Source: Sulfurovum sp. (lineage in GTDB: Bacteria; Campylobacterota; Campylobacteria; Campylobacterales; Sulfurovaceae). From it: DNA of 64,000 nucleotides. Below, piece after piece: positions 1-9,993 of the stretch (within the stretch, counting starts at the first letter, position 1; each line of letters opens with the position of its first letter). The stretch spans positions 1 to 64,000 of the forward strand of contig JALUXB010000027.1 of assembly GCA_027019175.1 (NCBI GenBank). The letters run 5' to 3'. The notes under the pieces are model-generated. The model made no database searches. It saw nothing but the letters and a program-made list of their open reading frames with translations, and was not told the origin of the DNA. The translations under genes and the position numbers were made by a program.

Positions 1-1
1 A

Positions 2-2425
2 GCAGCAGGCAGCGCCATTGTTATTCAGGCCAAGGCGGAAGCAAGGGACAAGAATGAAGAAGCGGACATAAAAAGGGATGCAGAAGAGGTTGGCAGAAAA
101 AAGCTTGAGGACTTTTTGCGCGATCTTGCGATTTCACCCGAAGACGACCCTAAAAAATTCAGGTATTTGGAAGAGGCCATAAAGCACGAAAAGAGGTTGA
201 CACGCAAAGAGAGGAAGCGGCATATAAAAACCTACGGGGAAAGTTTCTATCCCGAAGGGTTTTCGGTAGTTGAAATAATATCGCCCGAAAATGACGATGG
301 CTATGAGCGGCTTCGGTCAGGCTTTAGGTTTCACCGTATGCGTGAAACGCCTGAGTATATCTTTCAGGCGGTTTCGTCAAGAATGTTTACAATCGGCATC
401 AGTGCAACAGCTACCCTTGAAACAGTCACCCAAAACCTTGATCTCGGCTACCTCCGCTCCGTCCTTCCCGTAAAAACACTGACTCCGCTTGAAATTGAAA
501 AACTCAACAAGATGTATATTGACGACAACCGACAGCAAGAGAGGGAGTTTGATGTCAAATTCACCGATGAGGAGGATATGGGGATTGAGGATATTTGCAA
601 GGCATTTTACAATAATGACAAAAGCATTATTCCAAGGCTCAGGGACTTTGAAAACAAGTATACAGAAAAGGGCAAAAGAAAGAAAAAGACATATCAGTAT
701 GATCGCTACAAAAAATATCTTCGGCTCTATTGGGAGTTTATCACAAACAGGAAGATAACATCCATGCTGGCTTTTGTCAACGCCCTGCCCAAGGAAACAC
801 GATTGGATGATCTCAAGCATCTATTCTCTCAAATGCTGCTTTGCAATCGAAACAATCCTATGCTCAAAAGTGAAGCAAGGGCTCTAATCGACTATAAACG
901 CGGGACATTGGTCAGCGGTGCGGAGGAGAGGCTCTTTTTTGTTGTTGATGCGGAGAGCATGAAATCAAAGCACTACAAGACCAAAATAGAAAATGCCATA
1001 CTTTCCAAAGATGGGAGTGCGTTTATTTTCACGACATATAAAACGATGGGGTCAGGGAAAAACATTGATTATGCTGTTGCACCAAGAGGATTGATACACC
1101 GTTGTGTATTGAGGCACAGGAAAGTCATATTTAAAAGGTTTGTTGCAAATGCTGAAAAGCTTTTCCGAAAAAGGGACTTCAGCGCGATCTACTGTGAACA
1201 GCCTACCCACATTATACCGCGTTCCGATTCGGAAGAGGATACCAATCAGCCAATGCTTGAGCTGCTGTACTATGTGCATGCGCTCAATGTCTCAAATGCT
1301 ACATCCAACGAAGAGTTCCGTCGCTCGCTTACGGCAGCCATAAAAAGGAATTTTAAGCGTGTAGCCTATGGAAAGAATACAGAGGATTATATAAATGCTG
1401 TGATGAGCATAGTCATTCAGGCCGTAGGCAGATGCCACAGGGTCAACAACCCGGAAGACCCGCTAACAATCTTTATAGACGAGAGCTTGTATGGAGTTGT
1501 CAGTAATTTCGATGCAAGCAAAATCACTCTGCTTCCTTCCGTTAAAAAGCTGCTTGAGGTCGCGTCCAACAGCAGTCAAAGCCCAAAAGAAAAAAGTAAT
1601 GACATACTTACGCGACAAATTGCAAAAAACTCCAACAGGCTAAACCGGATTACAAGAAATATGCTGAAGTATATAAGAGAAGATCAGAGAACTGCGCAGG
1701 AATACAGTGAATTAAGAATGTTTTTCCTTAAAAACCCATCTGTTTCGAGTCTGAATCAGAATGTGTTTTCCTTGGGCTATACCCCAAAACTGCCACTAAA
1801 GAGATACTGGTACAAGACTGATAATGACTACACTTCGACTATTGTGGGAATGAAAAAAGGGGGCGAGGATTGGGTGGAGGTTTCCGAAGAGGCGGCGAAT
1901 TTGCACCTTATCCGCAATATGCCCCGCTTAAAACAATACTTTGAAGAGCATGACATCCCATTACGCTTTGAGCATAAACATCTCCTCACTCCTGCTGCAT
2001 TCAACAACCTATACAAAGGGATACTTGGAGAGACTATCGGGCAGTACATCCTCCAACATGAGTGTCATACGAGGCTCTTAGAGCTTGATTACAGCGATGG
2101 GTATTTCGAGTTTTTCGACTTTGAGACACCAAACGGCTTTTATATAGATTTCAAGTATTTCTCCTCCTCTACGCTATCCTCTACGAAGGAGTCGGATATA
2201 CGCGCCAAAGCCGTACCAAAGCTAAGAGAGATGAATGCACGGGCTGGCATGGTGATAAATATCTTTTATCACGGCACGGAAAAGAGTGGGGTAAGCAGAG
2301 AAATCACCTATGAGGACGGTATTTATATTGTTCCTTTCCTTATTGATGCTACAGACCCTCAAAATCCATACATAGACAAGACAATAACGCGTAAGATTAT
2401 GGAGATTCTCAATGAGTACGATTAG
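2..2425 (+). CDS. ddmD: DdmD-like helicase-nuclease, C-terminal two-thirds (5' end outside window)
   Basis: The frame is open to the window edge, so the 116 TTG start in the ORF track is not real; about 807 residues are visible. Seen: an SF2 helicase motif III (GISATAT, ~residue 133), a C-terminal RecA-like lobe ending in motif VI (QAVGRCHR, ~residue 472), and a final domain with GETIGQ followed by FYIDFK (~residue 715), read as a PD-(D/E)XK nuclease core about 90 residues from the C-terminus. The Walker A and DEAD-box part must lie upstream. Family knowledge: DdmD is a ~1190-residue helicase-nuclease that is recruited by the Argonaute-like DdmE and degrades plasmid DNA. The visible length, domain order and a 14-nt overlap with an Argonaute-like gene all fit. 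An unrelated defence helicase-nuclease remains possible. Confidence 0.72.
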   Translation, partial: AAGSAIVIQAKAEARDKNEEADIKRDAEEVGRKKLEDFLRDLAISPEDDPKKFRYLEEAIKHEKRLTRKERKRHIKTYGESFYPEGFSVVEIISPENDDGYERLRSGFRFHRMRETPEYIFQAVSSRMFTIGISATATLETVTQNLDLGYLRSVLPVKTLTPLEIEKLNKMYIDDNRQQEREFDVKFTDEEDMGIEDICKAFYNNDKSIIPRLRDFENKYTEKGKRKKKTYQYDRYKKYLRLYWEFITNRKITSMLAFVNALPKETRLDDLKHLFSQMLLCNRNNPMLKSEARALIDYKRGTLVSGAEERLFFVVDAESMKSKHYKTKIENAILSKDGSAFIFTTYKTMGSGKNIDYAVAPRGLIHRCVLRHRKVIFKRFVANAEKLFRKRDFSAIYCEQPTHIIPRSDSEEDTNQPMLELLYYVHALNVSNATSNEEFRRSLTAAIKRNFKRVAYGKNTEDYINAVMSIVIQAVGRCHRVNNPEDPLTIFIDESLYGVVSNFDASKITLLPSVKKLLEVASNSSQSPKEKSNDILTRQIAKNSNRLNRITRNMLKYIREDQRTAQEYSELRMFFLKNPSVSSLNQNVFSLGYTPKLPLKRYWYKTDNDYTSTIVGMKKGGEDWVEVSEEAANLHLIRNMPRLKQYFEEHDIPLRFEHKHLLTPAAFNNLYKGILGETIGQYILQHECHTRLLELDYSDGYFEFFDFETPNGFYIDFKYFSSSTLSSTKESDIRAKAVPKLREMNARAGMVINIFYHGTEKSGVSREITYEDGIYIVPFLIDATDPQNPYIDKTITRKIMEILNEYD

Positions 2426-4439
2426 CACACTGACAAACGAGGTTGAAGTTGACATTAATTATCCCGCCCTTATGGAGCAATACGATTTTTACGAGATTGA
2501 TGTCCCTGATACAGATAAAAAAAACGAACTCAAAAAATTTTATGCAGAGGTCAGGCGGCACTTCAAACCAAAGGCCAAGTGCCTCAAATATAGTTTTGGA
2601 AACACAAGTTACATAATGGCCAAAACCAAAAATGAGCCAATCGATAATGCAGGATACAGTCTTAAAAAGTTAGGGTTGTCGCAAATAAAAGAAATCCCGC
2701 ATAAATCTATGTTTTCTATGCTGTTGTCCATTATGGTGGACAAAAAGACCTTTTTCGATCTTGTCGATGCACCGGATGAGATTTTTTACCCTTACAGTTT
2801 TGAAAATACAACGGCAGCAGATATGGTTGCTCTCAGGGTGGAGCTAAAGAGCAATGAAGATGGTTTTTATATGACACTTGGAGCAACCAGTTTCAAAACA
2901 GCAAGAGAGATAAAGGACTGGGCAAATAATTACTATGTCGAAGAGTGCGGCCTCCTTCGACCGTACGACAAGAATAGAGATGCAGGTAAAGAAGTTTATG
3001 AAAAGGGAAGCAGAGGTAACAAAAAATCAACAGTTACAATGCTTGGTCTTGACCATAGTTTTAAAAGCTCCAAAGCCTACTTTTTCTTCAGAATAAAAGA
3101 GGAGATCGATGCTTCTCTTTCTGATGTGCTTAGGTTTGGCTTCAAAGAGAAAGAGCTACAGGTGCATGCAACCGGGAGTGATCTTGCACATCAAAAAAAC
3201 AGACTGAAAGAGGTGATAAGGGAATATGCAAAACGGCAGCAAGAGATACATATAGCTGTACTCGACCCTCGTTGTCAAGATCAGGCAGAAGAGATCAGGA
3301 GCGGGCTTGAGAACTTGTTTAACGATACGGAACAGACGCTATTTGATAGTGCGCCCAACATCACTATGGGCAGCTCCATCAAACCAAATATGCCGAATAT
3401 TGCCGTAACGCTTGAAAAGCAATACTACGAAGATCATAAAGAGCGCGACCCATACATGGATATAGACAGAAGCTTCCCTGTTCAAAACTATACCGCTCCA
3501 AAACCGCACAAAGCCCAAAAGGTCTCGGAAACTGTTACAGATGTGCTACTAAAAGAGCTTGCCATAAAATGCGAACTTTTGGGGTATGAGCCGTTTATTG
3601 AGCACAACATAGAACTATTGCAGGAATACCGTTTTTTCGCCGTGATCGATTTTTCCCGAAAAGAGCCGCGTAAAACACAGTTTTACAAGGCATATCTTGA
3701 CGGAAAAACATTTAAAGCGTGTGCACCGACAGAGGATGAGGCCGCAAATCTTATTCACGCACTGCTTGAGGTACCAGCAGGCGAAGTGCCTGAGTTTGTT
3801 GTGATGGACAGGAACGGTCGCACCATACTTGGCACAAGGACACCCTTGTATCCTCTACCCGACTTTGAAAAAATGACAACAGTATTTGAAAAAGATACGA
3901 AAGAGTATTATTTTCAGGAAGATGTCGTGTTGGGTATTGCAGACTCCCTCAATCAATACGGGGGAGGCAACAAACAGCCAAAGACAAGAGAAGAGTTTTT
4001 GGCTTTGCTAAATACCATCAAAACACCCAAAGGAATCCCCTCTTCGGAATTAATGAATTATCTTGGACAAAGCAGAAAGTTCAAGTCTATGCTTGAGGAG
4101 GAGGCCGGAAGGCGACTCCGATACCTTCCGAAAGTGGCACTAAGGGATACATTCTTGGGAATGCTCGGCATTACATACAAAAACTATATGACAGAGGACG
4201 GGACACTTTATCATGTAGGGGCTCTCGAAAAGTCGCTCAAGTATGCCATAGAGAAAAACAGCCCCTTTAGAAGGCTTATGCCTGTTCCAAGGTTTGGGAG
4301 CATACCGGATAATGAGATCAGCAATATTCTTTCACTCTTGGAGCACTATTTTGTAAAAAACAAGGACTATACAGTAATGCCATACCCGGTAAAATACGCA
4401 AGAGAGGGGTGGAAGCTGGATGTCAACTCAAGAAGTTAA
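2412..4439 (+). CDS. ddmE: DdmE-like prokaryotic Argonaute (probably catalytically inactive)
   Basis: 675 residues, close to the ~687 of Vibrio DdmE. The N-terminal ~270 residues are unrecognised (N/PAZ-like position). Residues ~278-345 look like a MID domain (IHIAVLDPR then a helix). From ~370 the PIWI pattern is visible: helix with LLKELAIKCELLGYEPF, then strand FAVIDFSR (Asp ~412, first tetrad position) and later VVMDRNGR (~465), where slicing Argonautes carry RDG. The Asp to Asn change suggests lost cleavage, as expected for a guide-directed recogniser that recruits a partner nuclease. The ATG overlaps the ddmD stop by 14 nt, implying translational coupling. In known systems DdmE uses DNA guides against small plasmids; that role here is inference. 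Confidence 0.72.
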   Translation: MSTISTLTNEVEVDINYPALMEQYDFYEIDVPDTDKKNELKKFYAEVRRHFKPKAKCLKYSFGNTSYIMAKTKNEPIDNAGYSLKKLGLSQIKEIPHKSMFSMLLSIMVDKKTFFDLVDAPDEIFYPYSFENTTAADMVALRVELKSNEDGFYMTLGATSFKTAREIKDWANNYYVEECGLLRPYDKNRDAGKEVYEKGSRGNKKSTVTMLGLDHSFKSSKAYFFFRIKEEIDASLSDVLRFGFKEKELQVHATGSDLAHQKNRLKEVIREYAKRQQEIHIAVLDPRCQDQAEEIRSGLENLFNDTEQTLFDSAPNITMGSSIKPNMPNIAVTLEKQYYEDHKERDPYMDIDRSFPVQNYTAPKPHKAQKVSETVTDVLLKELAIKCELLGYEPFIEHNIELLQEYRFFAVIDFSRKEPRKTQFYKAYLDGKTFKACAPTEDEAANLIHALLEVPAGEVPEFVVMDRNGRTILGTRTPLYPLPDFEKMTTVFEKDTKEYYFQEDVVLGIADSLNQYGGGNKQPKTREEFLALLNTIKTPKGIPSSELMNYLGQSRKFKSMLEEEAGRRLRYLPKVALRDTFLGMLGITYKNYMTEDGTLYHVGALEKSLKYAIEKNSPFRRLMPVPRFGSIPDNEISNILSLLEHYFVKNKDYTVMPYPVKYAREGWKLDVNSRS

Positions 4440-4603
4440 GCAGGCTCCGTCCTTGTGTCGCCATATATGGTGTCAAGACGGGAGAAGAGTTTGTCCGAGA
4501 ACTGCTTGAACTCGCTGCTGCTCTTGACCTCCTCAAGTTCCTCCACAATATCGAGGGGGAACGCTCCGTTGTAGGGTTTTTCGCTTTTTGCCGCTTGTGA
4601 CAT
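4436..4603 (-). CDS. Small hypothetical protein (55 aa)
   Basis: Not recognised. Starting at the internal ATG (MSQAAKSEK) with an AAGAG Shine-Dalgarno gives 55 residues; the ORF track start gives 67. The sequence is charged and helical-looking (VEELEEVKSSSEFKQF). Its stop codon interlocks with the ddmE stop (shared TTAA), so the two genes are convergent and overlap by 4 nt. It lies 52 nt downstream of the Fic gene on the same strand and could be co-transcribed with it, perhaps as a small partner or as a separate cargo ORF. It may also be spurious, since another frame is open here as well. Confidence 0.4.
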   Translation of the reverse strand: MSQAAKSEKPYNGAFPLDIVEELEEVKSSSEFKQFSDKLFSRLDTIYGDTRTEPA

Positions 4604-4655
4604 TCTAAACTCTTTTTGTTTTTTCCTGTGCCGAAGCACACCCTTTATTTCCCTT

Positions 4656-5462
4656 TTATGGTTTTCTTCTTTTTGGTCTGCTTATCTCTTGTTTTTTTGC
4701 ATTTTCAACAGCCAAAACAGCATCAACCGTTCCTTTATATTCATTTATAAAATATGCCTTGAACTTATCGTAGCTTCCGGTTTCATAATAAGCCACAACA
4801 GAAGCCAAATATTCAGAAACTCTTTCTTCGTTTGGGATATAAAGCATCTTTCCATCCTGCTTCAATGAGACATTCAGCATCATTCTTGCTGTTCTTTTAT
4901 TGCAATCTTTGAAGTATTGCAAGTAGGCTAAATTGCAGTGAAGATAGATTGCTCTATCAAAAGCATTTTCTATTGCTGTGTACTTATCAAACATATAGTT
5001 CAATTCGTCATCAAGTTTTTCTGCCGTGGCAAGAGGTATGTATTCACACCCTTTGATTATCACCTCTTCGTTTCTCGGCATAGCTCTTTCGCTATCCGCA
5101 ACCATCTCATCAGACAGTATATAGTGCAAATCTTTTAGGGTATTTTTATTGACAGCCAAATTCTCCCTAATGAAAAGCTCATACGCATCACGCATATTAA
5201 GTATCATTTTTGCATCACTGTATCTTTTTCCTCCTGCGGTACGACCATATTCAAGCAGGGTAAGTGTATCGTTTCTATCGTAAGTGTTTCCCTCTATTTT
5301 AGCGGAGGTATGTATGAAGTCCATTCCGAATTTATCAATATAGCTTTTATTGGCCAGAAACTTGGATAATGATACTTTACGGTTGAGCGTATCAAGAAGA
5401 GCTTTTTCTTCTGTTGTGAATACTGCAATATTGTCAAGAAAATTAGGATTGTAAGGTGTCAT
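4656..5462 (-). CDS. Fic-family protein with substituted catalytic histidine
   Basis: 268 residues. Fic domains normally transfer AMP or another nucleotide moiety to target proteins through an HPFx(D/E)GNxRxxR loop. Here the corresponding segment is QYFKDCNKRTAR (~residues 174-185): the terminal arginine and NKRT are kept, but His is Gln and the first Gly is Cys. Near the N-terminus SAKIEGN (~residues 53-59) matches the (S/T)xxxE(G/N) inhibitory-helix motif of self-inhibited Fic proteins. The C-terminal tail is basic (SRPKRRKP). It lies in the island between ddmDE and the comM boundary, reading opposite to ddmDE. AMPylation activity is doubtful without the histidine; family membership is clear. 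Confidence 0.8.
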   Translation of the reverse strand: MTPYNPNFLDNIAVFTTEEKALLDTLNRKVSLSKFLANKSYIDKFGMDFIHTSAKIEGNTYDRNDTLTLLEYGRTAGGKRYSDAKMILNMRDAYELFIRENLAVNKNTLKDLHYILSDEMVADSERAMPRNEEVIIKGCEYIPLATAEKLDDELNYMFDKYTAIENAFDRAIYLHCNLAYLQYFKDCNKRTARMMLNVSLKQDGKMLYIPNEERVSEYLASVVAYYETGSYDKFKAYFINEYKGTVDAVLAVENAKKQEISRPKRRKP

Positions 5463-5573
5463 TATCTATACCTATTTGTTTATTTATAATATTGTAGTAG
5501 CTGCCTATAAAAATGTCAAGGAAAATAAATGTTAGCCTATCCGAAGTTTCGTTCTCGGTATTCTCCGGGGAAA

Positions 5574-6041
5574 TTATTTACTATTTATTTGTTTTGGCAA
5601 ATCAGGTCTGATGACATAGAAAAGCTCTTCTAATGGTGCTGTCCCAAGTATTTTTAGCATGAAAAAACTTATGCGCTCATCAAATGTGCTCCATACCTGC
5701 GTGTGTTCTGCCGGATTATGTTTGTATTTTTTTATATCATAGTGAGGCATGAAGTAGGAAGCAAAATCTGTTTTGGATGACCAAATTAGGTCATCTGTCC
5801 TCTCCGGCGGCACGAAGCTTGTAAACACTCCTTCAACATAAGAGATTTCGGGGTACTCTTCGATAAGCTCTTTTTCTGCAAAATCATTGGGGAACTTGGT
5901 GCGCTGAAACCTCTGCTTTAGCTGATAAAATCTGTCCGAATCGGGTAATTCCATTGGAAGAAAGATCATAAGATATGTGCTGTGCTCATCAGGCTTTTCG
6001 GGGCGACAACGGTATATCGCAGCTACCCAACTTTTTTCCAT
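5574..6041 (-). CDS. Hypothetical protein (155 aa)
   Basis: Not recognised. The start at MEKSWVAAIY is preferred over the upstream track start because AAAGGA lies about 7 nt before it. The protein is soluble-looking, without signal or membrane segments, with aromatic and charged stretches (VWSTFDERISFF). It ends 111 nt upstream of the Fic gene on the same strand, so it is probably island cargo; whether it shares a promoter with Fic is unclear. No catalytic motif could be named. Confidence 0.55.
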   Translation of the reverse strand: MEKSWVAAIYRCRPEKPDEHSTYLMIFLPMELPDSDRFYQLKQRFQRTKFPNDFAEKELIEEYPEISYVEGVFTSFVPPERTDDLIWSSKTDFASYFMPHYDIKKYKHNPAEHTQVWSTFDERISFFMLKILGTAPLEELFYVIRPDLPKQINSK

Positions 6042-6304
6042 TGTGTTTCCTTTCTCTATTCGAGGTGTATACACGCACCCATTATTCATAGAATATAAAT
6101 GCTGACACTATTATATACCACAAAGCAAAGTTTCTGCAAAAAAAATAACAAATTGTCAATTTTAATATTTTCATATTATGTGAAATTGATGCAGGGCATT
6201 GTTAGTTAAGTGTATTTTTTCATCGTAAAGTTTTTAACTATGAAAAGGTATCGTTTTTGTGGGAAAACCCGTTTAGTTGATTTTGTAGTTATATCTTAGA
6301 AGAG
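6042..6304. other. AT-rich non-coding stretch at the island/comM junction
   Basis: About 263 bp without a credible gene, strongly AT-rich (for example AAATTGTCAATTTT). It ends exactly where comM homology begins: the comM frame has a stop at 6278-6280 and no ComM-like residues before LKKSG at 6305. If the island is a transposable element, one end should lie here, but I could not identify terminal repeats with confidence. Confidence 0.5.
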
Positions 6305-7606
6305 TTGAAGAAGTCCGGCAGTCATTTTGACCTTCCCATTGCACTGCTGATTGCTATGAACAAAAAGGCATTTGATGAGCCTCAGCTTTATGTTTTTGGG
6401 GAACTGGGGCTGGATGGGCGTATCAAGAGCTCTTCTATGCTCTTTCCGCTTATTCTGTCGCTTAAACAGCAGGGGCGTATCAAAAAGGCCATTGTACCCA
6501 AAGAGGCGATGGCGTCACTCAGACACATTTCCGGTGTGGCGTTTATCCCTGTAGAGACACTCAGTGAAGCCATTGGGCTGATGCAAAGCGGCAGACTCGA
6601 AGCTGAAACGACACAGTTTGCCTACAGTGCTGAAAGTGTGGATGTTGGTGGCGTACCCTACTATTACGATACCACGTATACGGCAGATTTTGCCGATGTC
6701 AAAGGGCAAATGGTTGCCAAACGGGCCGCACTTATCGCTGCGGCGGGGATGCACAACCTTTTTATGGAAGGGAACCCGGGATGTGGCAAGAGTATGATTG
6801 CCAAACGGCTGTGTGATATTTTGCCGCCGGTGAGTGAAACAGAATTGCTGGGTATTGCAAAGCATCAGTTCCTCGATGGACAGACCCCGGCTTTTGCACC
6901 TAAAAGACCATTCCGCTCTCCACACCATACCGCGACGTCAGCTTCCATTTTTGGCGGTGGTTCCGGCACGGCGAAGATAGGAGAAGTGGCACTGGCTCAT
7001 CACGGATTGCTTTTTTTCGATGAAGTCCCGCATTTCTCCAAACAGGTACTTGAAGCGATGCGTGAGCCGCTTCAAGACCGAAGAGTGCTCATCTCGCGTG
7101 TAAACAGTAAGGTAGAGTATGAGGCCGACATTATGTTCGTGGCCGCACAGAACCCCTGCCCTTGCGGCAACCTGCTCTCCAAAAACCCTGCAAAGATGTG
7201 TCGCTGTTCGGAAGCAGAGATAAAACGCTACCAGAACAAGCTTTCCGATCCGTTCCTCGACCGTATTGATCTTTTTGTGGTGATGCAGGAGGTAACCCGG
7301 GATGACAAAAGTGATGTTACCTCCAAAGCAATGCATAAGGCGGTGTTGGAGGCGTTTATCCGTCAAAAAGAAAGAGGACAGTTGCATCTTAACGGCAAAC
7401 TGAATGAAGAGGAGATAGATGCCTACTGCATCCTTAATACCGATGCGCAGAAAATTCTTCAGAGTGCCGTTGAAAAATTTGCCCTCTCCCACAGAAGTAT
7501 TGGCTCAATCAAAAAGGTAGCACGCACCATTGCCGACATAGAGGGTCATGAACAGATAGGAAAACGTGACATGCTTGAAGCATTGAGTTATCGCAGGAGA
7601 AAGTAA
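6305..7606 (+). pseudogene. comM: ComM/YifB-family AAA+ ATPase, truncated at the 5' end
   Basis: ComM (Mg-chelatase-like) proteins are ~500 residues and act as helicases in branch migration during natural transformation. This ORF has 433 and starts inside the conserved N-terminal domain at LKKSGSHFDLP; the preceding ~75 residues are absent in all frames upstream. The rest is intact: Walker A (GNPGCGKS), Walker B (LLFFDEVP), the PCGN segment and the C-terminal chelatase domain to RRK. The TTG start has no proper ribosome site. The N-terminal part was most likely cut off by the accessory island on its left. A shortened protein from an internal start could still be made. Confidence 0.75.
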
Positions 7607-7621
7607 AACTGTGGTTGACAC

Positions 7622-7647
7622 CTCCCGGATATGTTGCATATCGGGAG
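7622..7647. terminator. Hairpin between convergent comM and nifU
   Basis: CTCCCGGATATG and CATATCGGGAG form an 11-12-bp stem with a single bulged G and a 3-nt loop, sited in the 60-bp gap between two convergent genes. There is no clear T-run on either side, so its action as a bidirectional terminator is inferred from position and symmetry. Confidence 0.45.
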
Positions 7648-7666
7648 CTGTCTGATATTCAAAAGG

Positions 7667-8641
7667 TTAAATAGGAAGTACTCTGATGTTCGGGTCGAGC
7701 TTCTCTTTGAGAATGTTCTCAATAGCAAAGAGTGTACCGGTCGCTGAACTTGCACAGCCGCTGCATGCACCGAGGTAGCGGATGTAAATGTCAATGTGTT
7801 CACCATTCTCCTTGATGTCCAGAATCTCCATATCACCACCGTCCATAATGAGCATCTGGCGGATGTTTTCGTCGATGACTTTGTCGACCGCTTTGATCTT
7901 CTGAACGATGGTCATCTCTTTGAACGAGCCTGCACCGCCGTTTTCGTTGCCGATAGTCGCAGCTGCCGCCATCTTCTCTTTTTCGTACTCTTCGAGCAGG
8001 TCTACGAGGTAGATGTCCTTCTCTTCGTGACCGCCAGGCTTGATACAAGACTTACAGAAGGCTCCCGCTTTGGTGTAGTCGGTGATCTGTTCTACGGTAG
8101 TGAGGTCATTGAGACGGATCACTTCACGCAGTGTCGAGAGGCTGACACGGGCACATTCGCAGACGATGATATCTTCTTCGAACGATTCCATATCGACACC
8201 CTTGTACTGTGCGGCAGCTTTTTTGATGACATCGTACGCCATGACCGAACAGTGCATCTTTTGAGGCGGTACGGCAGGGGTGTCCGGCTCGTCACGCATC
8301 GCTTTTTCAACATCGATGTTGGTGATCTTTACTGCTTCATCGACGGTTTTGCCTTTACAAAGCTCCGCCATTGTGTCTGAGGAGGCGATCGCCGTACCAC
8401 AGCCAAAACTCTTGAACTTGCTCTCCAAAATGACATCGGTTTTCGGGTCTACCGCCCAGTAGAGACGCACCGCATCCCCACAGCTCTCCGCACCGAAGTC
8501 CGCAACGATAAGCTTCGCGCCCATCGCTTCTGCCTGCTCTTCTGTGATCTCACCCATATTCTTCGGGTTGTTCATCAACTCCGTTACTTTGTTGCTGTAC
8601 TCATCCCAGATGGTACCGCCAATCAAACTGTCAAATCCCAT
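7667..8641 (-). CDS. nifU: NifU iron-sulfur cluster scaffold
   Basis: 324 residues with the full three-part NifU layout. An IscU-like N-terminal domain carries ESCGD, SFGCGTA and KMHCSVMA cysteines. A central [2Fe-2S] ferredoxin-like segment has CECARVS and FCKSCIKPGG. The C-terminal Nfu domain has CSGCASS. It receives sulfur from NifS and passes clusters to apoproteins in the cytoplasm. In Campylobacterota NifS/NifU is the general, not nitrogen-fixation-specific, system. The start has a strong AAGGAAG site. It lies downstream of nifS in the same direction, with a tandem repeat between them; control by the palindrome upstream of nifS is likely. Confidence 0.93.
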   Translation of the reverse strand: MGFDSLIGGTIWDEYSNKVTELMNNPKNMGEITEEQAEAMGAKLIVADFGAESCGDAVRLYWAVDPKTDVILESKFKSFGCGTAIASSDTMAELCKGKTVDEAVKITNIDVEKAMRDEPDTPAVPPQKMHCSVMAYDVIKKAAAQYKGVDMESFEEDIIVCECARVSLSTLREVIRLNDLTTVEQITDYTKAGAFCKSCIKPGGHEEKDIYLVDLLEEYEKEKMAAAATIGNENGGAGSFKEMTIVQKIKAVDKVIDENIRQMLIMDGGDMEILDIKENGEHIDIYIRYLGACSGCASSATGTLFAIENILKEKLDPNIRVLPI

Positions 8642-8703
8642 AATGCTTCCTTTATAAAATCTCTATTATTCTTGACAAAGGTCTCTTTGTCATGCTACTG
8701 TTC

Positions 8704-8751
8704 TTAACTCTTAACTCTTAACTCTTAACTCTTAACTCTTAACTCTTAACT

Positions 8752-8752
<1 letters not shown>
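8704..8752. repeat. Seven-copy TTAACTC heptanucleotide tandem repeat
   Basis: Seven exact copies of TTAACTC (49 bp), with a partial copy on the left, run up to the nifS stop codon and fill much of the nifS-nifU spacer. A 7-bp unit is prone to copy-number change. Since it is between genes it would alter spacing or mRNA structure rather than reading frame. Confidence 0.95.
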
Positions 8753-9981
<1,229 letters not shown>

Positions 9982-9993
9982 CTAATTATTTTT

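Noticed and set aside
2412-4439. pPIWI-RE system as the identity of the Argonaute-like gene
   Set aside because: pPIWI-RE operons carry a DinG-type helicase and a separate REase gene; here a helicase-nuclease fusion overlaps a ~675-aa MID-PIWI protein, which fits DdmDE better.
4409-4641. Overlapping ORFs on both strands at 4409-4641
   Set aside because: The plus-strand 63-aa and the other minus-frame 72-aa ORFs have unnatural composition and no ribosome sites; only the 55-aa ORF was kept.
6240-6304. Possible Tn7-like element end at the comM junction (ACAAAATCAACTAAACGGG on the minus strand)
   Set aside because: Only a loose resemblance to Tn7 TnsB sites, without repeated copies or a terminal TGT/ACA at the junction.
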